Of a stretch of 62,843 nucleotides of DNA, positions 17,250 to 26,467 are shown piece by piece; position 1 is the first letter of the stretch; each line of letters starts with the position of its first letter. Below the pieces are notes generated by a model. That model had not been told where the DNA came from. It did no database searches and worked only from the letters and a program-made list of their open reading frames with translations. A program made the translations under genes and the position numbers. The stretch is from SG8-30 sp964406445 (GTDB lineage: Bacteria; Pseudomonadota; Gammaproteobacteria; Steroidobacterales; Steroidobacteraceae): contig CAYORU010000019.1 of assembly GCA_964406445.1 (NCBI GenBank), positions 1-62,843 of the forward strand. Reading direction: 5' to 3'.

Positions 17250-17893
17250 GGGCCGCCCCGCCCGTCGGCGGCGCGTTCGCCGCCGAGCAGCTGGGAGAGC
17301 ACCTGGCCGAGGCGCGTCTCGAGCCGCGCGTCGACGCGCGCCGTGGGCGTGATCACCTGGCAGCCGCCGCGCATCATCACCGGGTCCTCGACGACCTGCC
17401 AGGCACGCTCGTTCTCGGTCGGCGCGAGGTACTGGCGGATGATGGCCGCGTCCTCGGGATGCAGGTGGACCCGCACCTCGCGCGCCGCGACCGGCAGCAC
17501 CGACACCGCCTCGCGCACGACCCCGATGATCTGCGTCGGGTCGAGGCGGATCTCGCGGCGCACGATCTGCTTGGCGAGCGCCATCGCGAGCCCCACCAGC
17601 TCCTCCTCGACCTGCGCGTCGAGCGCCTCGAAGGGCCGCGCGAGGTCGGCGATCAGCGAGTCGAGCCGCTCGACGCGCTCGCGCAGCTGCTGCTCGCCGG
17701 CGCGCAGCCCCGCCTCCTGCCCGGCGCGCCAGCCCTCCTCCCAGGCCTCGCGCTGCAGGTCGGCGAGCGCGCCTGCGGTCAGCAGCCCGCCTTGCGGCGA
17801 GGCGCCCCTCGGCGCGGGCCCGGCCTCGCCCGTCTCGGGCGCCTGCCAGGCGCGCGCGCCGGCGGCGGCGCCCGCGTCGATGATCCTAGACAT
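17246..17893 (-). CDS. fliH: flagellar export regulator FliH
   Basis: FliH (215 aa) anchors FliI to the C-ring and the export gate. It has an N-terminal disordered stretch, a Gly/Ala-rich helical region (WEEGWRAGQEAGLRAGEQQLRERVERLDSLIADL, which includes spaced Gly of GxxxG type), and a C-terminal V-ATPase E-subunit-like domain with LAKQIVRREIRLDPTQIIGVVREAV. The ATG at 17893 overlaps the fliG end by 8 bp; an alternative start 5 codons upstream lies further inside fliG. Confidence 0.92.
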   Translation of the reverse strand: MSRIIDAGAAAGARAWQAPETGEAGPAPRGASPQGGLLTAGALADLQREAWEEGWRAGQEAGLRAGEQQLRERVERLDSLIADLARPFEALDAQVEEELVGLAMALAKQIVRREIRLDPTQIIGVVREAVSVLPVAAREVRVHLHPEDAAIIRQYLAPTENERAWQVVEDPVMMRGGCQVITPTARVDARLETRLGQVLSQLLGGERAADGRGGP

Positions 17894-18896
17894 AGTCGCC
17901 GCCGCCACCGCCGACGACGATGGTGCCGTCCTCGGCGAGGCGTTGCGCCACGGCGACCATCTCGCGCTGCGCCGCCTCGACCTCGGCGAGCCGCACCGGG
18001 CCGCGCACCTCCATCTCCTCCTTGAGGATCTCCGCCGCGCGCTTCGACATGTTGCGGAACATCTTGTCCTGCACCTCGGGATCGGCGCCGCGCAACGCGG
18101 TGGCGAGCACGTCCGAGGGCACCTCGCGCAGCACCGCCTGGATGCCGCGGTCGTCCACCTGCAGCAGGTTGTCGAACACGAACATCTGGTCCTTGATCTG
18201 CTGGCAGAGCTCGGCGTCCTGCTCCTCGATGTAGGCGATCGAGACGCTCTTCTGGTCGGGCCCGAGCGCGTTCAGGATGCCGGCGGCGAGGCGCGTGCCG
18301 CCGAGCCGTCGCGGCGGGCCGGCGGTCGCCTCGGTCGCCCGCTGCTCGACCAGGCCGTCGAGCTCCTTGAGCGCCGACTGCGGCACCTCGTCGAGCGTCG
18401 CGAGGCGCAGCAGCACGTCGCTGCGCAGCGCCTCCGGCAGCAGCGCGGCCACCGCCCCGCCCTGCTCGGGGTCGAGGTGCGCGAGGACCGTCGCCACGAC
18501 CTGCGGATGCTCGTCGCGCAGCAGGTCCGCCACCTGCCGCGGGTGCATCCACTTGAGCTGGTCCATGCCCGCGCCCGCCTCGGCGTTGGGCGAGAGCCGG
18601 TCGATCATGCGCTCCGCGCGCTCGCGGCCGAGTGAGGTGGTCAGCACGCGCTTGACGAAGTCGCGCGCCCCGCTGCCGCCGGCGCCGCGCTTCTCGACAG
18701 AGTCGATGAAGCCGGCCACTACCGCGTGGGTGCGATCGCGCGGGACGTCCTTGAGCGCGGCCATCGCCTCGCTCACGCGCTGCACCTCGCGCGCGTCCAT
18801 GTGGCGGATGATCGCGGCCGCCTCCTGCTCGCCGAGCGTCAGCAGCAGGATCGCCGCGCGCTCGGCGCCCGGAATCTCGGCGGCGTTACCGGCCAT
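17886..18896 (-). CDS. fliG: flagellar motor switch protein FliG
   Basis: C-ring rotor protein (336 aa, standard length). The N-terminal domain has RAAILLLTLGEQEAAAIIRHMDAREVQRVSEAM, the middle domain has the EHPQ motif in LRDEHPQVVATVLAHLDPEQ, and the C-terminal torque domain has LFVFDNLLQVDDRGIQAVLREV with the charged residues that meet the stator. It overlaps fliF by 11 bp. Confidence 0.96.
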   Translation of the reverse strand: MAGNAAEIPGAERAAILLLTLGEQEAAAIIRHMDAREVQRVSEAMAALKDVPRDRTHAVVAGFIDSVEKRGAGGSGARDFVKRVLTTSLGRERAERMIDRLSPNAEAGAGMDQLKWMHPRQVADLLRDEHPQVVATVLAHLDPEQGGAVAALLPEALRSDVLLRLATLDEVPQSALKELDGLVEQRATEATAGPPRRLGGTRLAAGILNALGPDQKSVSIAYIEEQDAELCQQIKDQMFVFDNLLQVDDRGIQAVLREVPSDVLATALRGADPEVQDKMFRNMSKRAAEILKEEMEVRGPVRLAEVEAAQREMVAVAQRLAEDGTIVVGGGGGDYV

Positions 18897-20514
18897 CGGT
18901 CGTCACCCAGTCCTTGACCACGTCGGCGGCCCGCCGGGGATCCTGTCCGATCAGGCTGCGCGCGGCTGCGACCTGCTGCTCGTAATTCGGCGCGGGCACG
19001 CCGCCGCGCGTGAGCGTCACGCGGTCCTGCGCGAGGTCCGGCAGCCCGGCGACGCCCGCGGGCACCAGCGCGCCGCCGGCGGCGCCGCCGGCGGTCAGCG
19101 ACTTCATCAGGGGCCGCAACACGACGAAGGCCAGCACCAGCACGAGTGCCGCGCCGAGCGCCTGCCGGCCAATGTTCCACAGCGCCGGGCTCTTCCAGGC
19201 GGGCTCGGGCTCGACCTCGCCCAGCCCCGGCGCCGTGGTGAAGCCGGCGTTGACGACCTGCACGCGGTCGCCGCGAGCCTCGTCGAAGCCGACCGCCTCC
19301 TTCACGATGGTCGTGAAGCGGGCGATGTCCTCCTCGGACCAGGCGACCCCGGCCGCCGGCACGTCGGCCTCGGCCGCGCCGGCGGGCGCCGGCTTGTTGT
19401 CGAGGATCACCGCCACCGACAGCCGCCGCACCGAGCCGGCCGGCTCGCGCACGTGGCTGATCGTGCGGCCGATCTCGTAGTTGCGCGTGGCCCGCTGGCT
19501 GGTCGCGGCCGCAGCGGCCGCGCCGGGCTCCGCCTGCTGCTCCGCCGCCGGCGGCGCGGGCGAGGTGGTGGGCGGCTGGTTGCTGAGCGCGCCGGGCAGG
19601 CCGAGCGCGAGGTCGCCGGCCGGCCGGCTGTCGGCGCTGGTCTGCTCGCTGCGGACGATCTGCTGCTCCGGATCGAAGTCCTCGCGGGTCCGCTCGGCGA
19701 TGGTGAAGTCGAGGTCCGCCGTCACCCCGGCGCGCACGCGGCCGACGCCGACCAGCGGGCTCAGCAGCTCCTCGATGCGCCTTGCGAAGCGCTCCTCGAG
19801 CTGCTGCTGGTAGTCCAGCTGGCGCGCCGTCGCGGCCAGCTCGTCGCCGGCCTTCGGCGCCGACAGCAGCGTGCCGTTCTGGTCGACCACCGTGACCTGC
19901 TCCGCCTCGAGCTCGGGCACGCTGGAGGCGACGAGGTGCACGACCGCCGAGACCTGCGCCGCGTCGAGGCGCCGCCCGGCGTACAGCTGCAGCATCACCG
20001 AGGCGCTGGCCTTGCGCCGGTCGCGCACGAACACCGACTGCTTCGGCAGCGCGAGGTGCACGCGGGCGGACTGCACGCCCTGCACCCGCACGATGGTGCG
20101 CGCGAGCTCGGTCTCGAGCGCGTGCTGGTAGCGCGCGGACTCCATGAACTGGCTGGTGCCGAAGCCCTCCTGATCGCGCAGCATCTCGATGCCGAGGCCG
20201 TCGCCCTGCGGCAGACCCTCGCCGGCGAGCCTGAGGCGCGCGTCGTGGAGGCGATCCGCGGGCACGGTCACCGCGCCGCTGCCCGGCTCCAGCCGGTAGG
20301 GGATGCCGGCCGTCGACAGCGACTGCGCGACCGCCGCCGCGTCACGATCCGACAGCTGGCCGTAGAGCATCGAGTAATTGGGCCCCTGCGACCAGAGCAC
20401 CAGCCAGACGGCGGCCGCCACCGCGGCGGCGACGCCGACCAGCAGCGTGAGCTGCCTCAGGCCCGGCACGGAGTCGACGAGACTGCGTGCGGGAAGGGAT
20501 GCGGCATCGGCCAT
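18886..20514 (-). CDS. fliF: flagellar MS-ring protein FliF
   Basis: MS-ring protein (542 aa). There are two membrane helices, near residues 20-42 (LTLLVGVAAAVAAAVWLVLW) and 430-455 (ALGAALVLVLAFVVLRPLM). Between them are the ring-building motifs with NYSMLYGQLSDRDAAAVAQSL, MESARYQHALETELARTI and ARVHLALPKQSVFVRDRRKASASV. The C-terminal tail binds FliG. A ring-linker region rich in Ala, Pro and Gln sits near residue 315. Confidence 0.96.
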   Translation of the reverse strand: MADAASLPARSLVDSVPGLRQLTLLVGVAAAVAAAVWLVLWSQGPNYSMLYGQLSDRDAAAVAQSLSTAGIPYRLEPGSGAVTVPADRLHDARLRLAGEGLPQGDGLGIEMLRDQEGFGTSQFMESARYQHALETELARTIVRVQGVQSARVHLALPKQSVFVRDRRKASASVMLQLYAGRRLDAAQVSAVVHLVASSVPELEAEQVTVVDQNGTLLSAPKAGDELAATARQLDYQQQLEERFARRIEELLSPLVGVGRVRAGVTADLDFTIAERTREDFDPEQQIVRSEQTSADSRPAGDLALGLPGALSNQPPTTSPAPPAAEQQAEPGAAAAAATSQRATRNYEIGRTISHVREPAGSVRRLSVAVILDNKPAPAGAAEADVPAAGVAWSEEDIARFTTIVKEAVGFDEARGDRVQVVNAGFTTAPGLGEVEPEPAWKSPALWNIGRQALGAALVLVLAFVVLRPLMKSLTAGGAAGGALVPAGVAGLPDLAQDRVTLTRGGVPAPNYEQQVAAARSLIGQDPRRAADVVKDWVTTDGR

Positions 20515-20537
20515 GCTTCAGCTCCTCGCGGGCCTGG

Positions 20538-20864
20538 TCAGATCGGCATGTTCATGACTTCCTGGTACGCCTGGACCAGCTTGTTGCGTACCTCGGTCAT
20601 GGCCCGGAACGACAGGCTCGCCTTCTGGACCTCGAGCATCACGCGGGTCAGGTCGGCGCCCGGCGCGCCGGCCTCGAAGGCCTCGGCGAGCGCCCGCGCA
20701 CCCTGCTGCGCCGCGCTGACCTGGCCGATCGCCGACTTCATGGCGGTGCCGAAGTCGGCGCCCGGCGCTGCGGCCGCCGCCTCGGGCGGCTGCGCGCCGG
20801 CCTGCGCCTTGAGGGCGAGCGAACGCATCTCGAGCAGCAGGCGGGTGGAGTCGATGTTGTTCAT
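20538..20864 (-). CDS. fliE: flagellar MS-ring/rod junction protein FliE
   Basis: FliE (108 aa) joins the MS ring to the proximal rod. The C-terminal part FEAGAPGADLTRVMLEVQKASLSFRAMTEVRNKLVQAYQEVMNMPI matches the family, with conserved R-N-K-L-V-x-A-Y-x-E-I/V-M-x-M-x-I ending. It starts 34 bp after fleR. No sigma-54 element was found in that gap or just inside fleR, so it may be read from the fleSR promoter. Confidence 0.95.
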   Translation of the reverse strand: MNNIDSTRLLLEMRSLALKAQAGAQPPEAAAAAPGADFGTAMKSAIGQVSAAQQGARALAEAFEAGAPGADLTRVMLEVQKASLSFRAMTEVRNKLVQAYQEVMNMPI

Positions 20865-20898
20865 GTGTCGTCTGCCTCGCTGTGGGCCTGCCGCCGGC

Positions 20899-22260
20899 TC
20901 AACGCCCGGCCGGGACCTCGTGTCCCGAGTCGCGCAGCCGCTGCAGCTTGTGCCTGAGCGTCCGAGGGCTGATGCCGAGGCGCTCGGCCGCGGCCTTGCG
21001 GCTGCCGGATTCGTCGATCGCGGCGAGGATCAGGCGCCGCTCGCGCTCGCGCAGGTCGCCGCCGAGGCTCTCCGGCGAGACTTCGGCGGCAGGCCCGGCA
21101 GGCGCGACGGCGGCCGGCGCCGCACCCTCCTCGAAGACGAGGTCGGCCGCGCGGATCACCCGTCCGGTGGCAAGCACCGCGGCGCGCTGCATCAGGTTGT
21201 CGAGCTCGCGGACGTTGCCGGGCCACCGGTGCGCGACGAGCGCGGCACGCGCGCAGGGCGCGAGCTCGAGCGGCGCGCCGTCGCCGGCGTGGCGGGCGAG
21301 CGAGGCTTGCGCGAGCGGCAGCACGTCGCCCGGTCGGTCGCGCAGGGCCGGCAGCCGGATCGGCATCACGTTCAGGCGGTAGTAGAGGTCCTCGCGGAAG
21401 CGCCCCGCGGCCACCTCGTCGCGCAGCTGCCGGTTGCTGGTCGCGACGACCCGCACGTCGAGCTTGATCGAGCGCTGTCCGCCGATGCGCTCGACCTCGC
21501 GCTCCTGGAGGACGCGCAGCAGCTTCGCCTGCAGGCCGAGGTTCATCTCCGAGATCTCGTCGAGCAGCAGCGTGCCGCCCTGGGCCTGCTCGAACTTTCC
21601 GGCGTGCGCCTGCTGGGCGCCGGTGAAGGCGCCGCGCTCGTGCCCGAACAGCATCGCCTCCAGCATGTTCTCCGGGATCGCCGCGCAGTTGATGGCGACG
21701 AAGGGGCCGCCGCGGCGCGGCGAGCAGGCGTGGATCCAGCGCGCGTACACCTCCTTGCCCGTGCCGCTCTCGCCGGTGATCAGGACCGTGACCTCGGTGC
21801 GCGCCACCCGCCCCGCGAGCTCGGTGACGGCGCGGCTCGCCGGATCCTCCGCCACCGGGCCGGACTCGGCCTGCTCCACCCGGCGCGCGTGCCGCGCCAC
21901 CACCTCGAGCAGGGCGTCGGCGTCGAAGGGCTTGAGCAGGTAGTCGGCGGCGCCGTCGCGCATCGCCTCCACGGCGCGCCCCACGCTGCCGTGCGCCGTC
22001 ACCAGCACCACCGGCACCCGCGGCCAGCGGGCGCGGATCTCCCTCAGCAGCGCGTGCCCGTCGGTGCCCGCCATCTGCACGTCGCTCACCACCAGCGCCA
22101 CTTCCACGGCGGACAGCGCGGCCAGCGCCGCGGCGGCGTCGGCGGCCGCGAGGGCCTCGCGCCCGGCCGAGCGCAGCGTGTCGCACAGCGCCTCGCGCAG
22201 CGGCCCGTCGTCCTCCACCACCAGGATCGCGCCTGCGGCCCGCGTCGCCATCGCCTGCAT
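20899..22260 (-). CDS. fleR: sigma-54 response regulator FleR (FlrC)
   Basis: NtrC-type response regulator (453 aa) for class III flagellar promoters. The receiver has the phosphorylation Asp in VALVVSDVQMAGTDG (about residue 57). The AAA+ domain has Walker A GESGTGKE, the sigma-54 contact loop GAFTGA in GHERGAFTGAQQA, and Walker B GTLLLDEISE. The C terminus has a Fis-type helix-turn-helix (SRKAAAERLGISPRTLRHKLQRL). Its ATG at 22260 overlaps the fleS stop by one base. Confidence 0.95.
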   Translation of the reverse strand: MQAMATRAAGAILVVEDDGPLREALCDTLRSAGREALAAADAAAALAALSAVEVALVVSDVQMAGTDGHALLREIRARWPRVPVVLVTAHGSVGRAVEAMRDGAADYLLKPFDADALLEVVARHARRVEQAESGPVAEDPASRAVTELAGRVARTEVTVLITGESGTGKEVYARWIHACSPRRGGPFVAINCAAIPENMLEAMLFGHERGAFTGAQQAHAGKFEQAQGGTLLLDEISEMNLGLQAKLLRVLQEREVERIGGQRSIKLDVRVVATSNRQLRDEVAAGRFREDLYYRLNVMPIRLPALRDRPGDVLPLAQASLARHAGDGAPLELAPCARAALVAHRWPGNVRELDNLMQRAAVLATGRVIRAADLVFEEGAAPAAVAPAGPAAEVSPESLGGDLRERERRLILAAIDESGSRKAAAERLGISPRTLRHKLQRLRDSGHEVPAGR

Positions 22261-23441
22261 CAGTCGGCCTCCCGTTGCGTGCCGGGCTCGCCCGCGGCGC
22301 GCTCGCCGACCGGGATCTCGAGGACGAAGGTCGCGCCGGGACCCTGCGGCTCGAGCCGCACGCTTCCGCCGTGGGCGAGCGCGACCGAGCGGACCACGGC
22401 GAGGCCGAGGCCGGTGCCGGCCGCTCGCGTCGTGAAGAACGGCTCGAAGATCTGCTCGCGCAGCCCCTCGGGCACGCCCGGCCCGTTGTCCGCGACCGTG
22501 ATCCGCGCCAGGTCGGGCGCCGGAAGGCTCGCCTCCACGACGACCTCGGCCCTGGCGCCGGCCGCGTCGAGCGCGTTGACCACGAGGTTCGCGACCGCGC
22601 CGGCCAGCGCGTCGCGGTTGCCGCGGACCCTGAGTCCGCGTGCGCGGGTGCTGAGCGTCAGGCGGCCGCCGGACTTGAGGCGGCCGGCGAGGGTCTGGGC
22701 GACGTCCTCGAGCACGGCGTCGAGTGCGAGCGTGGCCATGCCGGTGGCGCCGCCGCGGGCGTAGGCGAGCATGTCGGCGATCTGCTGCTCGAGATGCCGC
22801 AGGCGGTCCACGGTGCGATCGGCGAGCGGGACCCGCTGGTCCTCGGGCAAGGCGGGCGCGGCGAGTCTCGATGCGTTGAGCAGCGCGGTGGTGAGCGGCG
22901 TGCGCAGCTGGTGCGCCAGGCGGGCGGCCATCTCGCCCATCGCCGCGAGACGGCCGTTGCGCTCGAGCAGCTCGCGCACCAGATGGGCCTCGGTGACGTC
23001 GGTGACGAGCACGATGCGTCCCTGCCCGTCGCCGAGGCCGCGCTGCGCGAGCGAGACGTGCCGGCCGCTCGCGAGCGGCACTTCGCCCCCGAAGACGCTG
23101 GCGCGCTGCATGGCCCGCGCGCAGACGGCCGACCACGGTTCGCCTTCGAGCGGACTGCCGAGCATCTCGCGCGCGGCCTCGTTGGACTCGCGAACGACGT
23201 CCTCGCCGTCGAGCACCAGCACGCCGCCCGGCAGCAGCGCCAGGAGCCGCTCGAGGCGGGTCGCGATGCGCTCGCGCGCGCGGTGCTCCTCGAGCCGCGC
23301 GCGGCGCACGGTGGCGAGCTCCTCGGTGAGACGCGCCACCTGCGACTCGAGGTCGCGGTAGGAGCGCTCGAGCGAGGTGGACAGCTCGTTGAAGGCGCGG
23401 AAGGCGTCGTTGAGCTGGCGCTGTTCTATGGCGGCGGACAT
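22260..23441 (-). CDS. fleS: sensor histidine kinase FleS (FlrB)
   Basis: Cytoplasmic sensor kinase (393 aa) without membrane helices, partner of FleR. An N-terminal coiled coil (AFRAFNELSTSLERSYRDLESQVARL) leads into a PAS domain (LLALLPGGVLVLDGEDVVRESNEAAREML), a HisKA domain with the phosphoacceptor in AARLAHQLRTPLTTAL, and an HATPase domain with NLVVNALDAAG (N box), DNGPGVP (G1) and GTGLGLAVV (G2). It has its own sigma-54 promoter 34 bp upstream. Confidence 0.94.
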   Translation of the reverse strand: MSAAIEQRQLNDAFRAFNELSTSLERSYRDLESQVARLTEELATVRRARLEEHRARERIATRLERLLALLPGGVLVLDGEDVVRESNEAAREMLGSPLEGEPWSAVCARAMQRASVFGGEVPLASGRHVSLAQRGLGDGQGRIVLVTDVTEAHLVRELLERNGRLAAMGEMAARLAHQLRTPLTTALLNASRLAAPALPEDQRVPLADRTVDRLRHLEQQIADMLAYARGGATGMATLALDAVLEDVAQTLAGRLKSGGRLTLSTRARGLRVRGNRDALAGAVANLVVNALDAAGARAEVVVEASLPAPDLARITVADNGPGVPEGLREQIFEPFFTTRAAGTGLGLAVVRSVALAHGGSVRLEPQGPGATFVLEIPVGERAAGEPGTQREAD

Positions 23442-23474
23442 GGGCCTCGGATCCGGCGAACCCGGGCAAGGGTC

Positions 23475-23490
23475 AGCAATATCCGTGCCA
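23475..23490 (-). promoter_or_regulatory. sigma-54 promoter of fleSR
   Basis: The minus strand reads TGGCACG-GATA-TTGCT, a perfect -24/-12 promoter. The start is predicted near 23464, 23 nt before the fleS ATG. FleQ is the likely activator, by analogy with Pseudomonas, where fleSR is a class II operon. Confidence 0.92.
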
Positions 23491-23563
23491 GTGGCGAAGT
23501 CGCGTCGAAACAGGGAGTTAGCGAAGTCGCGCGACGCGACGAGGCGTCAAAAATCCGTCGCCC

Positions 23564-24916
<1,353 letters not shown>

Positions 24917-24999
24917 GGCATCCCGGTGGCTGCGACCCGCGTCTTGCGGATCTGGCGATTTTTCGAGCTTCTTTATCTAAGCGCCTGAATCCAGACACA

Positions 25000-25087
25000 C
25001 TGAAATTCAGACCATTCGAATCCTAGAGAAACATCGACGCGAGTCGTGATGAGAATAACCCTGAAAGATGCCTAAGGAAATTCCTTA
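25000..25087. promoter_or_regulatory. fleQ upstream region with two short palindromes
   Basis: This 206-bp gap (24917-25122) is much AT-richer than its surroundings. It holds CTGAA-A-TTCAG at 25000-25010 and TAAGGAA-A-TTCCTTA at 25073-25087, both odd palindromes sharing the core GAAATTC and centred 75 bp apart. They sit upstream of fleQ (minus strand) and just past the end of the PilZ-like gene, so they are candidate operators of fleQ. No -24/-12 element was found here. Confidence 0.5.
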
Positions 25088-25122
25088 ATGATGGGCAGGG
25101 TGTCGGTCGGCGGGAAGCTGGA

Positions 25123-25707
25123 TTATGAAAAACGACCGGTCCCGGCACGGGCGCCGGCCACCTGCCGCCGGTGCTGGCGGAAGACCAGCCGCTCGAGGAG
25201 ATCGACGACGGCCGGGCTCAGGCCCGCGAACGCGAACTGCGCCCAGAGGCCCTGCGCGTCGGCGCGGTGCCCGCTGACCTGCCCGTGGATGATCACGGGC
25301 TGCGGGAACGCAGGGTTGATGAACAGCGCCACGCGCCCTGCCGCGCCGGCGACCGGACGCTGGCCGGTGGCCAGCCACTCGAGGCCGGCGGCGTACATGC
25401 GCACCGGCACTGGCGCGGGCATCGCGGCTTCCTTGGCCAGCAGCCGACCCAGCGTGGCGAGCAGCACGTCCAGCTTGAACTCGAGGCGCGCGAGGTCGGC
25501 GAGCCAGGGCCGGTCCTCGTCCTTCGTCTCGGCCGCCCGGTGCGACTCGGCGAGCGACGCGTCCGCCTGCAGCACCTGCAGGTTGTCCGCGTTCAGCCGC
25601 GACAGCGTGGCCGGCAAGGGCTCGGCGTCGGCCTCGGTGAATTCGAGCGGCAGCAGCGCATCGAAATGCAGGCCGTCGATGAAGTCGGGGTTGGCTTCGG
25701 AGTCCAC
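25123..25707 (-). CDS. PilZ-like flagellar protein
   Basis: Protein of 194 aa, GTG start, downstream of fliT. The middle is helical (WLADLARLEFKLDVLLATLGRLLAKEA), and the C-terminal half (VPVRMYAAGLEWLA..GRVALFINPAFPQPVIIHGQV..AQFAFAGLSPAVVDLLERLVFRQHRRQ) resembles an atypical PilZ beta barrel ending in F-R-x-H-R-R. Such PilZ-like genes are found beside fliD-fliS-fliT in relatives of Xanthomonas. The canonical RxxxR / DxSxxG c-di-GMP motifs are not clear, so ligand binding is doubtful. Confidence 0.6.
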   Translation of the reverse strand: MDSEANPDFIDGLHFDALLPLEFTEADAEPLPATLSRLNADNLQVLQADASLAESHRAAETKDEDRPWLADLARLEFKLDVLLATLGRLLAKEAAMPAPVPVRMYAAGLEWLATGQRPVAGAAGRVALFINPAFPQPVIIHGQVSGHRADAQGLWAQFAFAGLSPAVVDLLERLVFRQHRRQVAGARAGTGRFS

Positions 25708-25716
25708 GCCCCGAGC

Positions 25717-26049
25717 TTAGCGCAGCGCGCCGCCATAGGCGCGCACGGCGCGGCGGCCGGTCGCGATGGTCTCGACCTCGCGCGCCAGCGCGCGCTGCAG
25801 GTGATCCGCGAGCCCGACGAGCGCATCGTTCGCGGCGACGATCTCGCGCAGCAGTTCCACGCTGCGGGGCAACTCGACCGCGGCTGGCCGCGTGGCGAAG
25901 AACTCCTCGAGCAGGGCGCGGCGCGCCGACTCGAGCTCGGCCGCGCCCGCGAAGTCGCCCGCCTCGACGCAGCCGCGGAGCTCGAGTGTCAGCGCCAGCG
26001 CCTGCTCGAGCGGACCTGCCGGGGGCGAGGCCAGCGCCAGCGCCGTCAC
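25717..26049 (-). CDS. fliT: FliT-like flagellar chaperone
   Basis: Small helical protein (110 aa) whose GTG start overlaps the fliS stop (GTGA). The segment LEQALALTLELRGCVEAGDFAGAAELESARRALLEEFF resembles the FliT helices that bind FliD and export parts. Sequence conservation in the family is low, so the call relies mostly on size, helical pattern and place after fliS. It would keep FliD monomeric before export. Confidence 0.68.
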   Translation of the reverse strand: MTALALASPPAGPLEQALALTLELRGCVEAGDFAGAAELESARRALLEEFFATRPAAVELPRSVELLREIVAANDALVGLADHLQRALAREVETIATGRRAVRAYGGALR

Positions 26050-26450
26050 CGCGGCGCTCCCGCCGCCGGGGCGATCGCGTCCCAGCCGGACTTGATCTCG
26101 CGCAGGAGCCCGGAGACCTCTTCGAGGGCTGCTGAGTCGTTGCGGAGGTTCGCCTCGAGCAGGCGGCGTGTCGCGTAGTCGTAGAGTCCGCGAAGGTTCG
26201 CGGCGATCTCGCCGCCACGCTCGAGATCGAGCTGGGCGTTCAGCGAATCGACGATGGCCATCGCGCGCGACAGCGTCTCCGCCTTCTGGGCGACGCGCCC
26301 GGCCTCGAGATGGCCGCGCGCAAGGGCCAGGCGGTCGAGCGCACCCTCGAGGAGCAGCTGCACGAGCCGGTGCGGGTCGGCCGCCGCCACGCGCCCATGC
26401 GCGCCGGCCGACTGGTAGGCCTTGACTGCCGAGCCTGAGCCGTAGTTCAT
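26046..26450 (-). CDS. fliS: flagellin export chaperone FliS
   Basis: Flagellin chaperone of 134 aa, a four-helix bundle. Family text includes AYQSAGAHGRVAAADPHRLVQLLLEGALDRLALARGHL, where the A-x-P-x-x-L-V-x-L-L/M-L/Y-x-G-A pattern is conserved, and LNAQLDLERGGEIAANLRGLYDYATRRLLEAN. The ATG at 26450 gives the usual MNYGSG N terminus. It lies 17 bp after fliD in the fliD-fliS-fliT-PilZ unit. Confidence 0.95.
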   Translation of the reverse strand: MNYGSGSAVKAYQSAGAHGRVAAADPHRLVQLLLEGALDRLALARGHLEAGRVAQKAETLSRAMAIVDSLNAQLDLERGGEIAANLRGLYDYATRRLLEANLRNDSAALEEVSGLLREIKSGWDAIAPAAGAPR

Positions 26451-26467
26451 CGTGGGTCCCCCGGGCG

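Noticed and set aside
14772..18635. A 1287-codon open frame on the plus strand, and a similar 1495-codon frame at 18277-22764
   Set aside because: They lie antisense to fliK-fliG and fliG-fleR, are rich in Arg, Ala, Gly and His with no domain, and result from very high GC leaving few stop codons.
20865..20960. Sigma-54 promoter for fliE
   Set aside because: The closest match has GG and GC 8 nt apart instead of 10 and lacks the TTGC; not accepted.
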